Positions 1 to 9,255 are shown, counted from the stretch's first letter. The stretch: DNA of 64,000 nt from Bacillota bacterium (GCA_023511455.1 JAIMBJ010000007.1:62001-126000), one strand, 5' to 3'. Numbers and translations are program-made. Notes: generated from the sequence alone by a model not told the origin.

Positions 1-992
1 AGGATGAGGCAGGCAAACAGATTGGCGGGAATGCGAACAACGTCATCGCCCGGCTGCCCGCAAACGTGCCCGGTGTGCCCCCCATCTTCTTCAGCGTGCA
101 CTTCGATACGGTGGAGCCCAATCCGAACGTGCAGATAATCGTGGAAGACGACCTGATCCGCACCGACGGCTCCAGTATTCTTGGCGCGGACGACAAGGCG
201 GGACTCGCCCCGCTGCTGGAGGCAATACAGTGTATCGTGGAAAACAACCTTCCGCACGGGGAAATCTGGTTGTTGCTCAGCGTGGCGGAAGAGATTGGTC
301 TGCTGGGGGCGAAGCACCTGCCTCTGCAAGGGGTCAACGCCACGATGGGCTTCGTGCTGGATACGGGACCGCCTGTGGGTAAAGTGGTTGTGGGTGCCCC
401 CACCCACGACCACCTGACGGTGCGCGTGATAGGACGTGCCGCCCATGCCGGAGCTGCTCCTGAACAGGGTATCAGCGCGATTGTGGCGGCGTCGCGCGCG
501 ATTGCCCGCATGAAGCTGGGACGCATCGACGGGGAGACCACTGCCAACATCGGCTCGTTTCACGGCGGACAGGCGACTAACGTGGTGTGCCCGGAGGTGG
601 AAATCCGCGCCGAGGCGCGCAGCCACAATAGCGAAAAGCTGGAAGCGCAGATAGCGCACATGATAGCCTGCTTCCGTGAGGAAGCGGAGGCAATGGGTGC
701 GCAGGTGGAGGTAGAAACATCGCGTCACTATGAGGCATATCGCCTCCCCGAAGACGCTCCGGTCGTGCAGGTCGCCCGTGAGAGCGCGCTCGCATTAGGG
801 CTTCCCTACGAGGCGAAACTGGCGGGCGGCGGCAGCGACGCCAATGTGTTTAACGCCAAAGGCATCCCTACCGTCGTGCTCAGCACGGGCATGGATAAGG
901 TGCATACCCACGACGAGTGCTGTCGCATCTCCGACCTGGAGAAGACCGCCCTCTGGGTGCTGGAGATTGTGCGTCAGGTGGCACTCGGCTAA
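1..992 (+). CDS. M20-family metallopeptidase (peptidase T-like), 5' end missing
   Basis: Cytoplasmic zinc aminopeptidase of the PepT/YqjE branch of family M20, probably trimming short peptides. The frame is open from base 3, and the residues before the first ATG (66) still read as family sequence (DEAGKQIGGNANNVIA), so the gene starts outside the window. Counting from that ATG, the metal-site signatures are in order: HFDT at 12-15, ADDKAG near 41-46 with the bridging Asp, the AEE pair near 74-76 with the catalytic Glu, an LDTG segment near 98, the dimerisation-domain AHAG, and a C-terminal HTHDE with the last His ligand. All expected ligands are present, so it should be active. Its stop overlaps the stop of the convergent dioxygenase gene by four bases. 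The exact peptide specificity cannot be read from the sequence. Confidence 0.9.
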   Translation, partial: DEAGKQIGGNANNVIARLPANVPGVPPIFFSVHFDTVEPNPNVQIIVEDDLIRTDGSSILGADDKAGLAPLLEAIQCIVENNLPHGEIWLLLSVAEEIGLLGAKHLPLQGVNATMGFVLDTGPPVGKVVVGAPTHDHLTVRVIGRAAHAGAAPEQGISAIVAASRAIARMKLGRIDGETTANIGSFHGGQATNVVCPEVEIRAEARSHNSEKLEAQIAHMIACFREEAEAMGAQVEVETSRHYEAYRLPEDAPVVQVARESALALGLPYEAKLAGGGSDANVFNAKGIPTVVLSTGMDKVHTHDECCRISDLEKTALWVLEIVRQVALG

Positions 993-1762
993 AGCTCGGG
1001 TACCGGCGTGTAAATGTTTTTGCCGCCTGTTCGGTCTTTGCCCCGCAACAGGTAAATGCGATGCGTGCCAGGCGGGTCGTGATGTACCACATAAGCGGGC
1101 ATGTATCGCATGGTGTAGCCGCATCGTCGCTTGCTGGACGTGTTGGGGGCAGAGCCGTGCACGGTCCAGGCATCATGGGCACTGCACTCACCCTCTGCCA
1201 GCACCACATCCACGGCCTGGGAAGTGTCAACACCCTCCAGCTCTGAGGAAAACACATGTGTGGTCATATCCACCGGGCGATACGCATCTCTTCCGGGATG
1301 CGCCCACCGGTGCGAGCCGGGAATAACGCGCATACAGCCGTTTTCGGGGGTAGACTCGTCGACGGCTAACCATAAGGTGATGACCTCCATTGGGGAGAGC
1401 CGACTGCCCCAGTAGTCGCCGTCGGTATGCCAGGGTACAGCTTTACCATCCCCGCCGGGCTTCGCAATGACGTGGCTACTCCACAGAACGATATCGGGTC
1501 CGATGAAACACTCTACCACATCCAGCACGCGCGGATGCGCCAGATAACGAAACAGCCACGGGTCTTCAAAGTGTGGCACATCCAGCTCCTCCGGGCGTTT
1601 GCCGGGCGGCAGCGAAGCAATCATACCGTCGACATGGTCGCGCAGCGCGTCCAGCTCTTCCCGCGTGAAGAGGCGTCCCAGCTTCACGTAGCCGTGCTCC
1701 TGATAAAAACGCACCTGTTCGGGCGTCGCGCGAGAGATGACCTCCCATTCTTCAGGCACCAC
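989..1762 (-). CDS. Phytanoyl-CoA dioxygenase (PhyH) family protein
   Basis: Fe(II)/2-oxoglutarate-dependent oxygenase of the PhyH family, likely hydroxylating a small molecule. The double-stranded beta-helix iron site is visible: WHTDGDYW supplies the HxD pair (His and Asp about residues 112-114), and the distal His lies in the VHGSAPNTS segment near residue 202, followed by the RR pair expected to hold 2-oxoglutarate. Length (257 aa) is normal. The longest frame begins at a GTG (1771) inside the Shine-Dalgarno sequence itself. I chose the GTG at 1762, which follows GGAGGT by seven bases and removes three residues. It is convergent with the peptidase gene. The substrate is unknown, because bacterial PhyH proteins vary widely. 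Confidence 0.82.
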   Translation of the reverse strand: MVPEEWEVISRATPEQVRFYQEHGYVKLGRLFTREELDALRDHVDGMIASLPPGKRPEELDVPHFEDPWLFRYLAHPRVLDVVECFIGPDIVLWSSHVIAKPGGDGKAVPWHTDGDYWGSRLSPMEVITLWLAVDESTPENGCMRVIPGSHRWAHPGRDAYRPVDMTTHVFSSELEGVDTSQAVDVVLAEGECSAHDAWTVHGSAPNTSSKRRCGYTMRYMPAYVVHHDPPGTHRIYLLRGKDRTGGKNIYTPVPEL

Positions 1763-1885
1763 TGTCCCCACCTCCGTGATTATTTTGCATACCTAATCTA
1801 TTTGGTCGGGAACGTGTAACTATCCTGCTCACGGCAAACGGGGGATGGGCAAATCGGCGACGGCGACTTATCCCGCAATCCCGCC

Positions 1886-2452
1886 TTAGTCGCCAAGCAA
1901 GTCAGTCAGCTTCAGTTCCAGTCCCTCGAAAAGACGCGGGCGGAAGACGGCATCACCTTCCACATGGCTGCGCAAGACGTAGCCTTCGGGAGTCAGCTCG
2001 TACTCGGCAATCAGCAGGGTTTCAGGATCGATGACCCAGTAAAAGCGTACACCTGCGTCCTGATAGCCCTCCAGCTTTGTGAACAGGTCGCGCAGGCGTG
2101 TAGACGGAGACAGCACTTCCACTACCAAATCGGGCGCCCCACGCACTTTCCCGTCCGGCGTCAACAGCATCGATCCACGCTCCCGCGCCACGAAAGCGAT
2201 GTCAGGGATGTATCCCCGCCCGTTGGGCAAAGCAACGTCTACCTCCATCACCACCGTGCCCGATCCGTGCTGACGGCAATATTCATACAGGCGAGCAAAG
2301 AGGAGACCAGTCACCTGCTGGTGCCTGCGGTGTGGTGAAGGCATGAGGACTAACCTGCCTCCTTCTAACTCGTAATACGGGGGGCCTTCAGGAAGAGAAA
2401 GCCACTCGTCCTGAGTCCAATCCTTTTGTAATGGCGGCGCGTGCTGGCTCAT
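1886..2452 (-). CDS. Uma2 family (DUF820) PD-(D/E)XK protein
   Basis: Uma2 proteins have a restriction-endonuclease-like fold and occur in many copies in cyanobacteria, Chloroflexota and Armatimonadota; their cellular role is not established. This 188-residue copy has the complete set of family motifs: an N-terminal YELEGGRLV strand, PDIAFV, then PDLVVEVLSPST with the acidic site, a Lys in FTKLEGY nine residues on, and FYWVIDPE. Nuclease-type residues therefore look intact, unlike the second copy at 32513-33148, which has Arg at the Lys position. The ATG at 2452 sits only a few bases after a GAGGT. It stands between the dioxygenase and a URO-D gene, both on the same strand, with no clear functional link. 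Confidence 0.85.
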   Translation of the reverse strand: MSQHAPPLQKDWTQDEWLSLPEGPPYYELEGGRLVLMPSPHRRHQQVTGLLFARLYEYCRQHGSGTVVMEVDVALPNGRGYIPDIAFVARERGSMLLTPDGKVRGAPDLVVEVLSPSTRLRDLFTKLEGYQDAGVRFYWVIDPETLLIAEYELTPEGYVLRSHVEGDAVFRPRLFEGLELKLTDLLGD

Positions 2453-2503
2453 CGGACCTCACCGGAACCCATTGTAGCACACGGCACTTTTGCGGAGCAA
2501 GGT

Positions 2504-3607
2504 TCAGTGTCTCAGGCACCACCCGGCGATCATCCGCACGCGCTCCATCGGTTCTTCTCCACCTCCTTCGGGTAGCTCATCGGAGATGCCCAGTACCAGA
2601 CGTGGGTGGAAGAGCTTCACCAGCCTCTCCACCATCTCCATCAACTGCTCGCGCGTGAACGGTGGCAGGAAAAGAATCGCCGGGATGCCATCCAGCAAGA
2701 CCTTATCGCCGATATGCTCTTTGATTTCCTCCGGCGTCACATCGCCCTGCGGCAGGGGTGTTAACGCCTCCAGACCGTCGAAAGGCAGGTCCTTCAGATA
2801 CGGCAGCAACGAGCGGAAGTAGCCGTCGATATGCACGTGCGTAAAGATGCCTGCCTTGCGCAGCTGCCCCGACCGCTTCTCCCAGAACGGAACGAGGTAG
2901 CACTCGAAGTAGCGCGGGGAGAGCAGACTGTCGTGGATGTTTTCTCCGAAGTTCACGATGTGCACCATGCCGCTGGCGATAATCTGTTCGTAGAGCACGT
3001 CGTACGAGTCTTCAATCGCGCGCATGGTCTCCTCCACCTCGCGCGGGCAGTCTGTCAGCGCGTAGATAAGATCCTCCAGTCGCATCCATATCTGCGCCAG
3101 AGCCTGATAGGGGCTTTTGGGTACCCAGAACTGCGGTTCCCCGCGCTCGCCCACGAACTCGCTTCCCTGCTGGAAGTTCTCGCGCGAGAAGGTGTAGGTG
3201 CTGTGCTGATAAAGCCAGCGCAGGGCGCGCAGGTCGTCTACGGTTCGCACGGCGAACTGCACGGTGCGCCAGGTATCGTCTAAGGTGCGGGCGTATCGCT
3301 CCACCAGGTCACCATAAGGCGTCTCGTAAGCCACATAAGCCTCTTGCTCCCCCCAGTGATGACGCACTTTTACCTCCGGAGAGAACTGCCGCACCACCGG
3401 GTCCGGCATTCCCGTGTAGTAATGGACGTAACGCATGGAGACTTTCAGGTCGTCGAACAGCTCCAGCAGGCTCATCTCGCGATAGCGGGCGGGGAGCTTT
3501 CCAAACTGTTTGTGCCAGGCGTACCAGGGCTCGATGCGCGGCTGGAAGAACACATGCGGCAGCGGCTCACCCCGAAACACCCGCAAATTCATCTCACGGA
3601 AGGTCAT
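2504..3607 (-). CDS. Uroporphyrinogen decarboxylase-like (URO-D superfamily, COG0407) protein
   Basis: TIM-barrel protein of the URO-D/MtaA superfamily. These include HemE and corrinoid methyltransferases; this one is of the divergent type common in heterotrophic soil and hot-spring bacteria, usually without a proven substrate. Recognisable segments are HVHIDGYFRSLLPYLK, a conserved FDGLEALTP, PQGDVTPEEIKE and the C-terminal RVRMIAGW helix. It lacks the HemE N-terminal catalytic signature, so haem synthesis is unlikely, and a methyl- or corrinoid-transfer or catabolic role is only an inference. The longest frame starts with a TTG (3622) inside the ribosome-binding site. The ATG at 3607 is preceded by GGAGG with eight bases of spacing and is preferred. 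The product is about 367 aa. Confidence 0.78.
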   Translation of the reverse strand: MTFREMNLRVFRGEPLPHVFFQPRIEPWYAWHKQFGKLPARYREMSLLELFDDLKVSMRYVHYYTGMPDPVVRQFSPEVKVRHHWGEQEAYVAYETPYGDLVERYARTLDDTWRTVQFAVRTVDDLRALRWLYQHSTYTFSRENFQQGSEFVGERGEPQFWVPKSPYQALAQIWMRLEDLIYALTDCPREVEETMRAIEDSYDVLYEQIIASGMVHIVNFGENIHDSLLSPRYFECYLVPFWEKRSGQLRKAGIFTHVHIDGYFRSLLPYLKDLPFDGLEALTPLPQGDVTPEEIKEHIGDKVLLDGIPAILFLPPFTREQLMEMVERLVKLFHPRLVLGISDELPEGGGEEPMERVRMIAGWCLRH

Positions 3608-3654
3608 ATCAGCGTCCTCCAAATTGTCTCAAGCCCCATGAAACGTCGTTATTC

Positions 3655-5514
3655 TTATACTGTGTAACACTCCTTTACGTGCTGTCGGAAAAAGCCGTCA
3701 TATCGCGAATTACCCAAGTTAAAAATAAAAAGATTCAGGCGTGCGCGAGTCAAACCTGTGTAGATGAGTTCATCAGTTGCAAATTCGTGTTCGGTATCAT
3801 TCTCTCCTCAATTATAAGAAACAATGAACGTGCTTCCCATCCCTTGAAGCTATGGATTGTGGAAAGCTTTACCGTGCCCGTACCCATCCAAAAGTGATTC
3901 TTTCTATTCCTACGAATCTTCTCCAATTCTTCCTGAAGTTTTTCAGCCTGCTTCCCGATTTTGCGCGACAACTGTTCGTATTGTTCTCGCGTTTCAAAGG
4001 TTGTTGTCGTTTTTTCATGCAATTCGTGTCTAAATCGGAAATCGATTTCTCTAAGAACCTCAACTCGGGGTGAGACGATGGCTACATCCGATGGATGAAT
4101 TGTTCGGTTACGAATTATCTCGTATATCCTAGCAAACACCTTGCCCGCCGACGGGTCCACAAAGTGGTGGTACTGAATTAGAACTGGCTGAAAATCTAGC
4201 GACAATTGTGGAGCAGCGAACTCGTCAAGGGCATACTTTTCCCTGAAGAAACAGATCTGGAACTGCTCTGCTAGGTTCGCAATTTCGCCTTGTAGGCGGA
4301 TTGGCGCATTTAGGCTCCGGTTCCATCTGCCCGGCACGCTCTTGACCACAGGCTCTCGGTTCTCATCCAATGGTCTGCCATAGATGTTTTGCTTATCATC
4401 ACCAAAGACGACAAACTCCGCGTCAGGAGCTAAGAAGTAGCGAGTTATTACTTCATACCACTCTGTTTTGTAATCCTGCCCTTCATCGATGAAAACAGCG
4501 CGGTAACACTTGGTCTCGTCGCGCACCGCTTCAAAGAACCGAGGATTGTCGAGGTCCGAAAGTCGCACAATTTCCAAATTGTGGTTATTCGCCATAAACT
4601 TGAAGAACTGATGGTAATTTGTGATAATGAAATTTTTCCAATCAAAGTTCTCGCTTACCAGACTAATCTGATCGTGCAGATAGTTCTTCAGGGTGAGATT
4701 GAAAGTTAAGATCAAGACAGGCTCTCCGGTTCTTTTATGAGCATTCACAGCACGCCGTGCACGCACGAAACTTTTTCCACTTCCTGCAACACCTTTTACT
4801 TTTTGTCTGACACCCCCGCGGCTGACGGTCAGAACTTCTTGCTCCCGAGTAAGCGTCGGTTCCTTTCCTTGATCTGCTCGATGCACGGGAGGTAAGAGGT
4901 ACCGCTTAAAGCTTTCGTACAGGTCGGAAGTGAACAATACAGAGGAGCGATCGAGGTGACACTGTCTAATTAGCTTCCGAAGCCGCTCCACAGTTAGCGA
5001 GTCATAACCCAACAAGTGGAAACGCTCGATAAACCTCTTGTATTCGTCGTATTCGGGTTTGCTGCTGTTAGGGGCACTGAACAAGAACTTCCTCAACTCA
5101 TCTTCAGAAGCCCTATGGAAATAGACGGCGCAAGACACTATCCCGAAGTATCGTGGGTCTGATATCTTTATCTAACAACGACTCAATATGTAAGTCGAAA
5201 AGGTTCTCTTTGTATTCGAGCACTTGTTCAAGGGGAGATTTTATAGGAGCTTTTTTTTCTTTCAACCTCCATCTATTTTTATCATCAATATAATAGCTCT
5301 GCAGTAGCCAGTCTTTCACCTTGGTAATTAGTACTCCGCTTCCTTTGCGCATTACGATTACGTCAGGGTTATCACCGTTGAGACAGGGCTGAAAGAAAAT
5401 CTCATAACTATCGTCGAGATGTTGAGCTAGAAACTGAACAAGACGCCACTCGCCTTCAGTAGGCGCCGGCCTCAGTATCTTGATGTCCTCCACGTTCGGA
5501 TATAGCACAGCCAT
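3655..5514 (-). pseudogene. NERD-domain UvrD/SF1-type helicase broken by two frameshifts
   Basis: Read in three frames this is one SF1 helicase-like protein of about 620 residues. Piece 1 (5514 to about 5160) is a NERD nuclease-related domain with NPDVIVM and then KVKDW, where the family usually has EVKDW. Piece 2 (about 5160 to 3805) carries the Walker A GVAGSGKS, a Walker B-like FIDEGQD, and motif V-like TIHSFKGWEA. Piece 3 (about 3805 to 3655) carries the motif VI region DELIYTGLTRARLNLFIFN and ends at a TAA. Piece 1 overruns to a TAG at 5113 and piece 2 to a TGA at 3750. Removing one base near 5160 and adding one near 3805 restores continuity. The start at ATG 5514 has GAGGTGG upstream. 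The DNA is visibly AT-richer than its surroundings, suggesting transfer. Either a decaying gene or two sequencing errors would explain it. Confidence 0.85.
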
Positions 5515-5681
5515 CTTAACCACCTCGGTAATTGTGCGCCAAATGGTACCGTATACCCTGACCTCGCCCCAAACAATACGTTCGCCACACGCAAATACTA
5601 ACAGCCCAACGTCCTCACATCGCCGGACGCAGCATCGTGTAGAACCCTGCTTCCGTCGATTGTCTTCCGTCCATACGAGCA

Positions 5682-7067
5682 TCATATGAGAGCTGTAATC
5701 GGCGACTCCAGCAGCTGCTTCACCCGCTGCAAGAATCGGGATGCTGGGGCGCCGTCCAGCACGCGATGGTCAAAGGTGAGACACAGGTTCATCAGGTGTC
5801 GAGCAACGACCTGTCCCTCACGGATAGCAGGCTTTTCCGCGATGCGCCCCACCCCCAGGATGCCTGTCTGCCCGGGCACCAGCACAGGGTTGAATATCTC
5901 TACGTCGTACGCGCCCAGATTGGTGATGGTAAATGTACCGCCGGAAAGGTCATCAGGGGTGCTTTTGCCCGCGCGGGCACGGTCTGCCAGTTCGCGTAAC
6001 TCGCGGGAGATTTCGCCCAGCGTCTTGCGGTCGGCGTTTTTCAGCACAGGGACCAGCAATCCGTCCTCCACCGCCACCGCCACGCCCACGTTGATGTCGG
6101 CGTGAATCAGAATCTGGTCGTCCTGCAGGGTGGCGTTCATCATCGGATGCTCGCGCAGGGCACGGGCAGCCGCCTTTACGATGAGGTCGGTATAGGTCAG
6201 GCGGGTGCCGTATGCCTTCTCCACCTCGGGCAGCAGCTGCTCGCGCAGGTTCACACAATCGGTCATATCGACTTCTACCACCAGCGTCACCGGCGGCGCA
6301 GAGAAGAACCCTTTCGCCACGTTCTCCGCCACCAGCTTGCGAAGCCCTGTCAGTTTGATGGCTTGTGCGCCTGCAGGCGGCGCGGGCGGCGCGACAGGAG
6401 GAGGTGGTGTCGGCGCGACGGAGGGCGCGGTAGCGCGAAGCACATCTTCTTTCGTCACCCGTCCGCCTACTCCCGTACCTGCGACCGCTGCCACATCGAC
6501 GCCCGCTTCTGCGGCGACTTTCTCTGCCAGTGGCGTCACACGCGGCTTTGCAGACATCAGCTCCTGCCAGACGCTTTCCACATCGCGCTCCAGAATGCGC
6601 CCTTGGGGTCCGCTGCCACGGCCAGCCAGTGATGTCAGGGGCACGCCCTTCTCCTGTGCCAGACGCCGTGCTCGGGGGCTGATGAACAGGCGTTCCCTGG
6701 CAGCTGCCGTCGCCGGGGTTTCCGCAAAGGGTGCTGCCCTGGCAGGCTCTGGTGCTTCCGACCGTGCGGCAGCGGGCTGCGGTTCGCTCGTTGCGCTGGT
6801 TGTCAACAAAGAGGAGATATCTTCGTCGGGTGTCTTGCTGATAATGGCAATGGGCGCGTTGACAGGAACGGTTTCTCCTTCTGTCGCCAGAATCTTGCGC
6901 AGGTAGCCTTCGAAAGTAGCGTCCACTTCCAGATTGGCTTTATCGGTCATCACCTCGGCGATGATATCGCCGCGGCGGATGTAATCCCCTTCCGCTTTCA
7001 GCCACTTTGTGATGGTGCCTTCCTCCATCGTTTGCCCGAGCATGGGCAGGTTGAAATATTCCGCCAT
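5682..7067 (-). CDS. Dihydrolipoamide acyltransferase (E2 of a 2-oxoacid dehydrogenase complex) with two subunit-binding domains
   Basis: Core E2 enzyme that moves an acyl group from lipoamide to CoA in a pyruvate- or branched-chain-type dehydrogenase complex. Domains in order: one lipoyl domain (residues about 1-78, lipoylated Lys43 in VMTDKANLEVDA); a Pro/Ala linker; a peripheral-subunit-binding domain (about 128-165, with ISPRARRLAQEKGV and GRGSGPQGRI); a second one (about 172-210, with TPLAEKVAAEAGVDV and GTGVGGRVTKEDV); another Pro/Ala linker; and the catalytic domain ending with DHRVLDGAPASRF (His about 434, Asp about 438). One such binding domain is the rule, so the duplication is unusual. 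No E1 or E3 gene is nearby. ATG 7067 follows AGGAGGGG, nine bases after the kinase gene, so the two are probably co-transcribed. Confidence 0.92.
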   Translation of the reverse strand: MAEYFNLPMLGQTMEEGTITKWLKAEGDYIRRGDIIAEVMTDKANLEVDATFEGYLRKILATEGETVPVNAPIAIISKTPDEDISSLLTTSATSEPQPAAARSEAPEPARAAPFAETPATAAARERLFISPRARRLAQEKGVPLTSLAGRGSGPQGRILERDVESVWQELMSAKPRVTPLAEKVAAEAGVDVAAVAGTGVGGRVTKEDVLRATAPSVAPTPPPPVAPPAPPAGAQAIKLTGLRKLVAENVAKGFFSAPPVTLVVEVDMTDCVNLREQLLPEVEKAYGTRLTYTDLIVKAAARALREHPMMNATLQDDQILIHADINVGVAVAVEDGLLVPVLKNADRKTLGEISRELRELADRARAGKSTPDDLSGGTFTITNLGAYDVEIFNPVLVPGQTGILGVGRIAEKPAIREGQVVARHLMNLCLTFDHRVLDGAPASRFLQRVKQLLESPITALI

Positions 7068-7076
7068 CTTCCCCTC

Positions 7077-8660
7077 CTATTGCGTGCGGTACACTCGCAG
7101 GTGGTCAATGCCAAACCATCCCGTGTCGCCCACAGGCAGGTTTTCTACTTCTATGCGTAACTCTTGGACATCGGACAGTAAAACCCCTGCTCGCCACTCC
7201 ACGTTCACCCACAAACCCGGGCGCAAAGTGACCGGTTGGGGCAAATAATGCTTTTGCCCCTGACTATCCACCAGCGCCAGGGTGGCGCGACAGGTTGTGC
7301 TCACCCGCGCTGGCAGGAAAATATCCACCGCCAGCGTATCCCCGAAGCGCGACCAGTCGCTGGACTCGGGGGACAGCCGCACCGCGAGGGCAGGTTCGTA
7401 CTCCAGAGAACGGTTCATCACCTTCAACCAGTATGCTCCCTGACTCGCACCGCCGCGCACGCGCTGAAGGATGGTAGCAGTGGTCTCGCCCCGCCAGCCG
7501 CCCGCTGCGATTTCAAAATCGCTCAACACGTAGGTCGCCCCCACAGGTTTCGTAATGACAGCACTCGTCTCCGAAGCGGATACCGGCGCAGCCTCTGATT
7601 GGGGGACGATACCCCAATCCGCCAAATAGCGCCGCCACTGTCCGTCGCTCCCACTCAGCACAACCCACGCCCCCACAGCCAGCAGCACGACGGCAGCGGA
7701 TGCCGTAGCAGCTATCCAGCCCCACCCTCGCTTGCGCGGCGGGACAGGAACCTCTTCTGGCGGCGTGGTAATAACCGTTTTCTCTACCTCTGGTTTGGAC
7801 GGCTGCGGACGCGCGTGGAAGATATCTGCCTCGCCCTGCGCACCCGAGGTGAGCATCGCCAACCCCAGGTCCTCGGCGAACGCACGGGCGGACTGATAGC
7901 GTTTGGCAGGCTCCTTCTCCATCGCTCTGCGCAGCACGCGCTCCACCGCGGGAGACAGTTCTTCCGCCGGGGCAGGCTGTTCGTAGATAATCTTGTGCAT
8001 CACCGCGGTAATGGTGCTGGCGTCAAACGGCTTGGAACCCGTGAGCAGCTCGTAAGTGGTTACACCCAGCGAAAATACATCCGAACGTCCGTCGATCTCA
8101 TCACCGACAATCTGTTCTGGCGACATATAGGCGGGTGAACCCACCATGATTCCCGCCTGCGTGCGCACCAGGTCGTTTGCCAGCCGCGCGATGCCGAAAT
8201 CGGTCAGCTTGACAATACCGTCTTCCAGCAGGGCGATGTTGTCGGGCTTGACATCGCGATGGATGACACCTCGTGCGTGCGCGTAGTCCAGCGCGCTGGC
8301 GACCTGTTTCACGATGTTCAATACACGGTCCGGCGGGAGTTTACCCTCCTCGTTCAGCACCTCTCGCGCTGTTTTGCCGTGCATGAACTCCATCGCGATA
8401 TAGTGCATCCCATTCGCGCTGCCCACCTCGTAGATGGTAACGATGTTGGGGTGCGAGAGCTTGCCCGCCGAACGCGCCTCCCGCTCGAAGCGGCGCACCA
8501 TGTCCAGACGCTCGCTCTCGCTGATGATGGAGGGAAGCACGAGTACCTTTAATGCGACCGTGCGCCCGATAGTCTCATCCTGTGCTTCGTAAACGTGCGC
8601 CATGCCCCCTACTCCCAGCTGGCGCACAATGCGGTATTTGCCGATGTGTGTGCCTATCAC
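7077..8660 (-). CDS. Membrane-anchored Ser/Thr protein kinase with extracytoplasmic beta-sandwich domain
   Basis: Hanks-type bacterial kinase. The cytoplasmic catalytic domain (residues about 8-275) has the glycine loop LGVGGMAHVYEA, Lys38 in VALKVL, IHRDVKPDN (catalytic Asp), DFGIARL and an activation loop ending SPAYMSPEQ. One transmembrane helix follows at about 315-335 (AATASAAVVLLAVGAWVVL). The outside part, about 180 residues, does not contain PASTA repeats. It resembles a galactose-binding or carbohydrate-binding jelly roll, starting VLSDFEIAAGGWRG and ending WFGIDHLRVYR. Sensing a glycan or envelope component is therefore an inference. Start is GTG 8660 after TGAGGT. It lies between smpB (32 bases upstream) and the E2 gene (nine bases downstream), all on one strand. 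Confidence 0.9.
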   Translation of the reverse strand: MIGTHIGKYRIVRQLGVGGMAHVYEAQDETIGRTVALKVLVLPSIISESERLDMVRRFEREARSAGKLSHPNIVTIYEVGSANGMHYIAMEFMHGKTAREVLNEEGKLPPDRVLNIVKQVASALDYAHARGVIHRDVKPDNIALLEDGIVKLTDFGIARLANDLVRTQAGIMVGSPAYMSPEQIVGDEIDGRSDVFSLGVTTYELLTGSKPFDASTITAVMHKIIYEQPAPAEELSPAVERVLRRAMEKEPAKRYQSARAFAEDLGLAMLTSGAQGEADIFHARPQPSKPEVEKTVITTPPEEVPVPPRKRGWGWIAATASAAVVLLAVGAWVVLSGSDGQWRRYLADWGIVPQSEAAPVSASETSAVITKPVGATYVLSDFEIAAGGWRGETTATILQRVRGGASQGAYWLKVMNRSLEYEPALAVRLSPESSDWSRFGDTLAVDIFLPARVSTTCRATLALVDSQGQKHYLPQPVTLRPGLWVNVEWRAGVLLSDVQELRIEVENLPVGDTGWFGIDHLRVYRTQ

Positions 8661-8692
8661 GGAAACCTCACCACTTTCGCTAACCTCTACTC

Positions 8693-9178
8693 TTATTGTC
8701 GGTTCATCATCATGCGTTCTTCTTCTCGCTGACGGTCGCGTTCCGCGATGGCTTGGCGCTTGTCATACAGCTTCTTGCCGCGCACGATGGCAATTTCCAC
8801 CTTCGCATAACCGCGCTTGAAGTATGTCTTCAGCGGCACAATGGTCAGCCCTTTCACCTCTGCCTTGCCCATCAGGCGGTTTATCTCCCACCTGTGCAGG
8901 AGCAGCTTGCGAGGGCGCACCGGGTCAGGATTGTAGCGGTTGCCGTGTGAATAGGGGCTGATGTGCATGTTATACAGCCATACCTCGCCGTTTTGCACCT
9001 TGCAGTAGGCGTCCTGTAGATTCACCCTGCCCGCGCGAACCGACTTGACTTCCGTGCCAACCAGCGCAATACCCGCTTCGAAGGTCTCCAGTATCTCATA
9101 GTCGTGGTAGGCGCGACGATTCACCAGCACCACGCGGTCACCCGATTCCTTCGTTTGCTGCGACTTTCCTTTTGCCAT
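8693..9178 (-). CDS. smpB: SsrA-binding protein SmpB
   Basis: Binds tmRNA and delivers it to stalled ribosomes in trans-translation. The 161-residue protein shows the family pattern throughout: [80 protein letters not shown] and [20 protein letters not shown], with the C-terminal basic tail that occupies the mRNA channel. The reading frame is open much further upstream (to 9403), but those residues do not belong to the family. ATG 9178 is the start. A TATAAT lies only about nine bases before it and there is no clear Shine-Dalgarno, so the message may be nearly leaderless. The kinase and E2 genes follow on the same strand. I saw no tmRNA gene in the window. Confidence 0.96.
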   Translation of the reverse strand: MAKGKSQQTKESGDRVVLVNRRAYHDYEILETFEAGIALVGTEVKSVRAGRVNLQDAYCKVQNGEVWLYNMHISPYSHGNRYNPDPVRPRKLLLHRWEINRLMGKAEVKGLTIVPLKTYFKRGYAKVEIAIVRGKKLYDKRQAIAERDRQREEERMMMNRQ

Positions 9179-9187
9179 AGCATTCCT

Positions 9188-9217
9188 ATTATAGTTCATC
9201 ATCCTGTCTGCAAGCAA
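9188..9217 (-). promoter_or_regulatory. Promoter of smpB
   Basis: On the minus strand, TTGCTT (9217-9212), an 18-base spacer, then a perfect TATAAT (9193-9188). The -10 box is about nine bases from the smpB ATG, so transcription should start at or very close to the start codon. Confidence 0.6.
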
Positions 9218-9225
9218 CCGAAGAT

Positions 9226-9255
9226 TTGAAAGCTCCCCTTTCCCTGTGATACAAT
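9226..9255 (+). promoter_or_regulatory. Promoter of the small secreted protein at 9351
   Basis: TTGAAA (9226-9231), an 18-base spacer, and TACAAT (9250-9255). It gives a leader of about 90 bases before the ATG at 9351 and faces away from smpB. Confidence 0.55.

Noticed and set aside
3750-3830. Programmed frameshift in the helicase gene
   Set aside because: There is no convincing slippery heptamer with a downstream stem, and a second, separate frameshift exists at 5160, so decay or sequence error is more likely.
5515-5685. 57-codon N-terminal extension of the broken helicase, overlapping the E2 stop as ATGA
   Set aside because: Arg/Cys-rich and unlike helicase N-termini; ATG 5514 with its own GAGGTGG is a better start.
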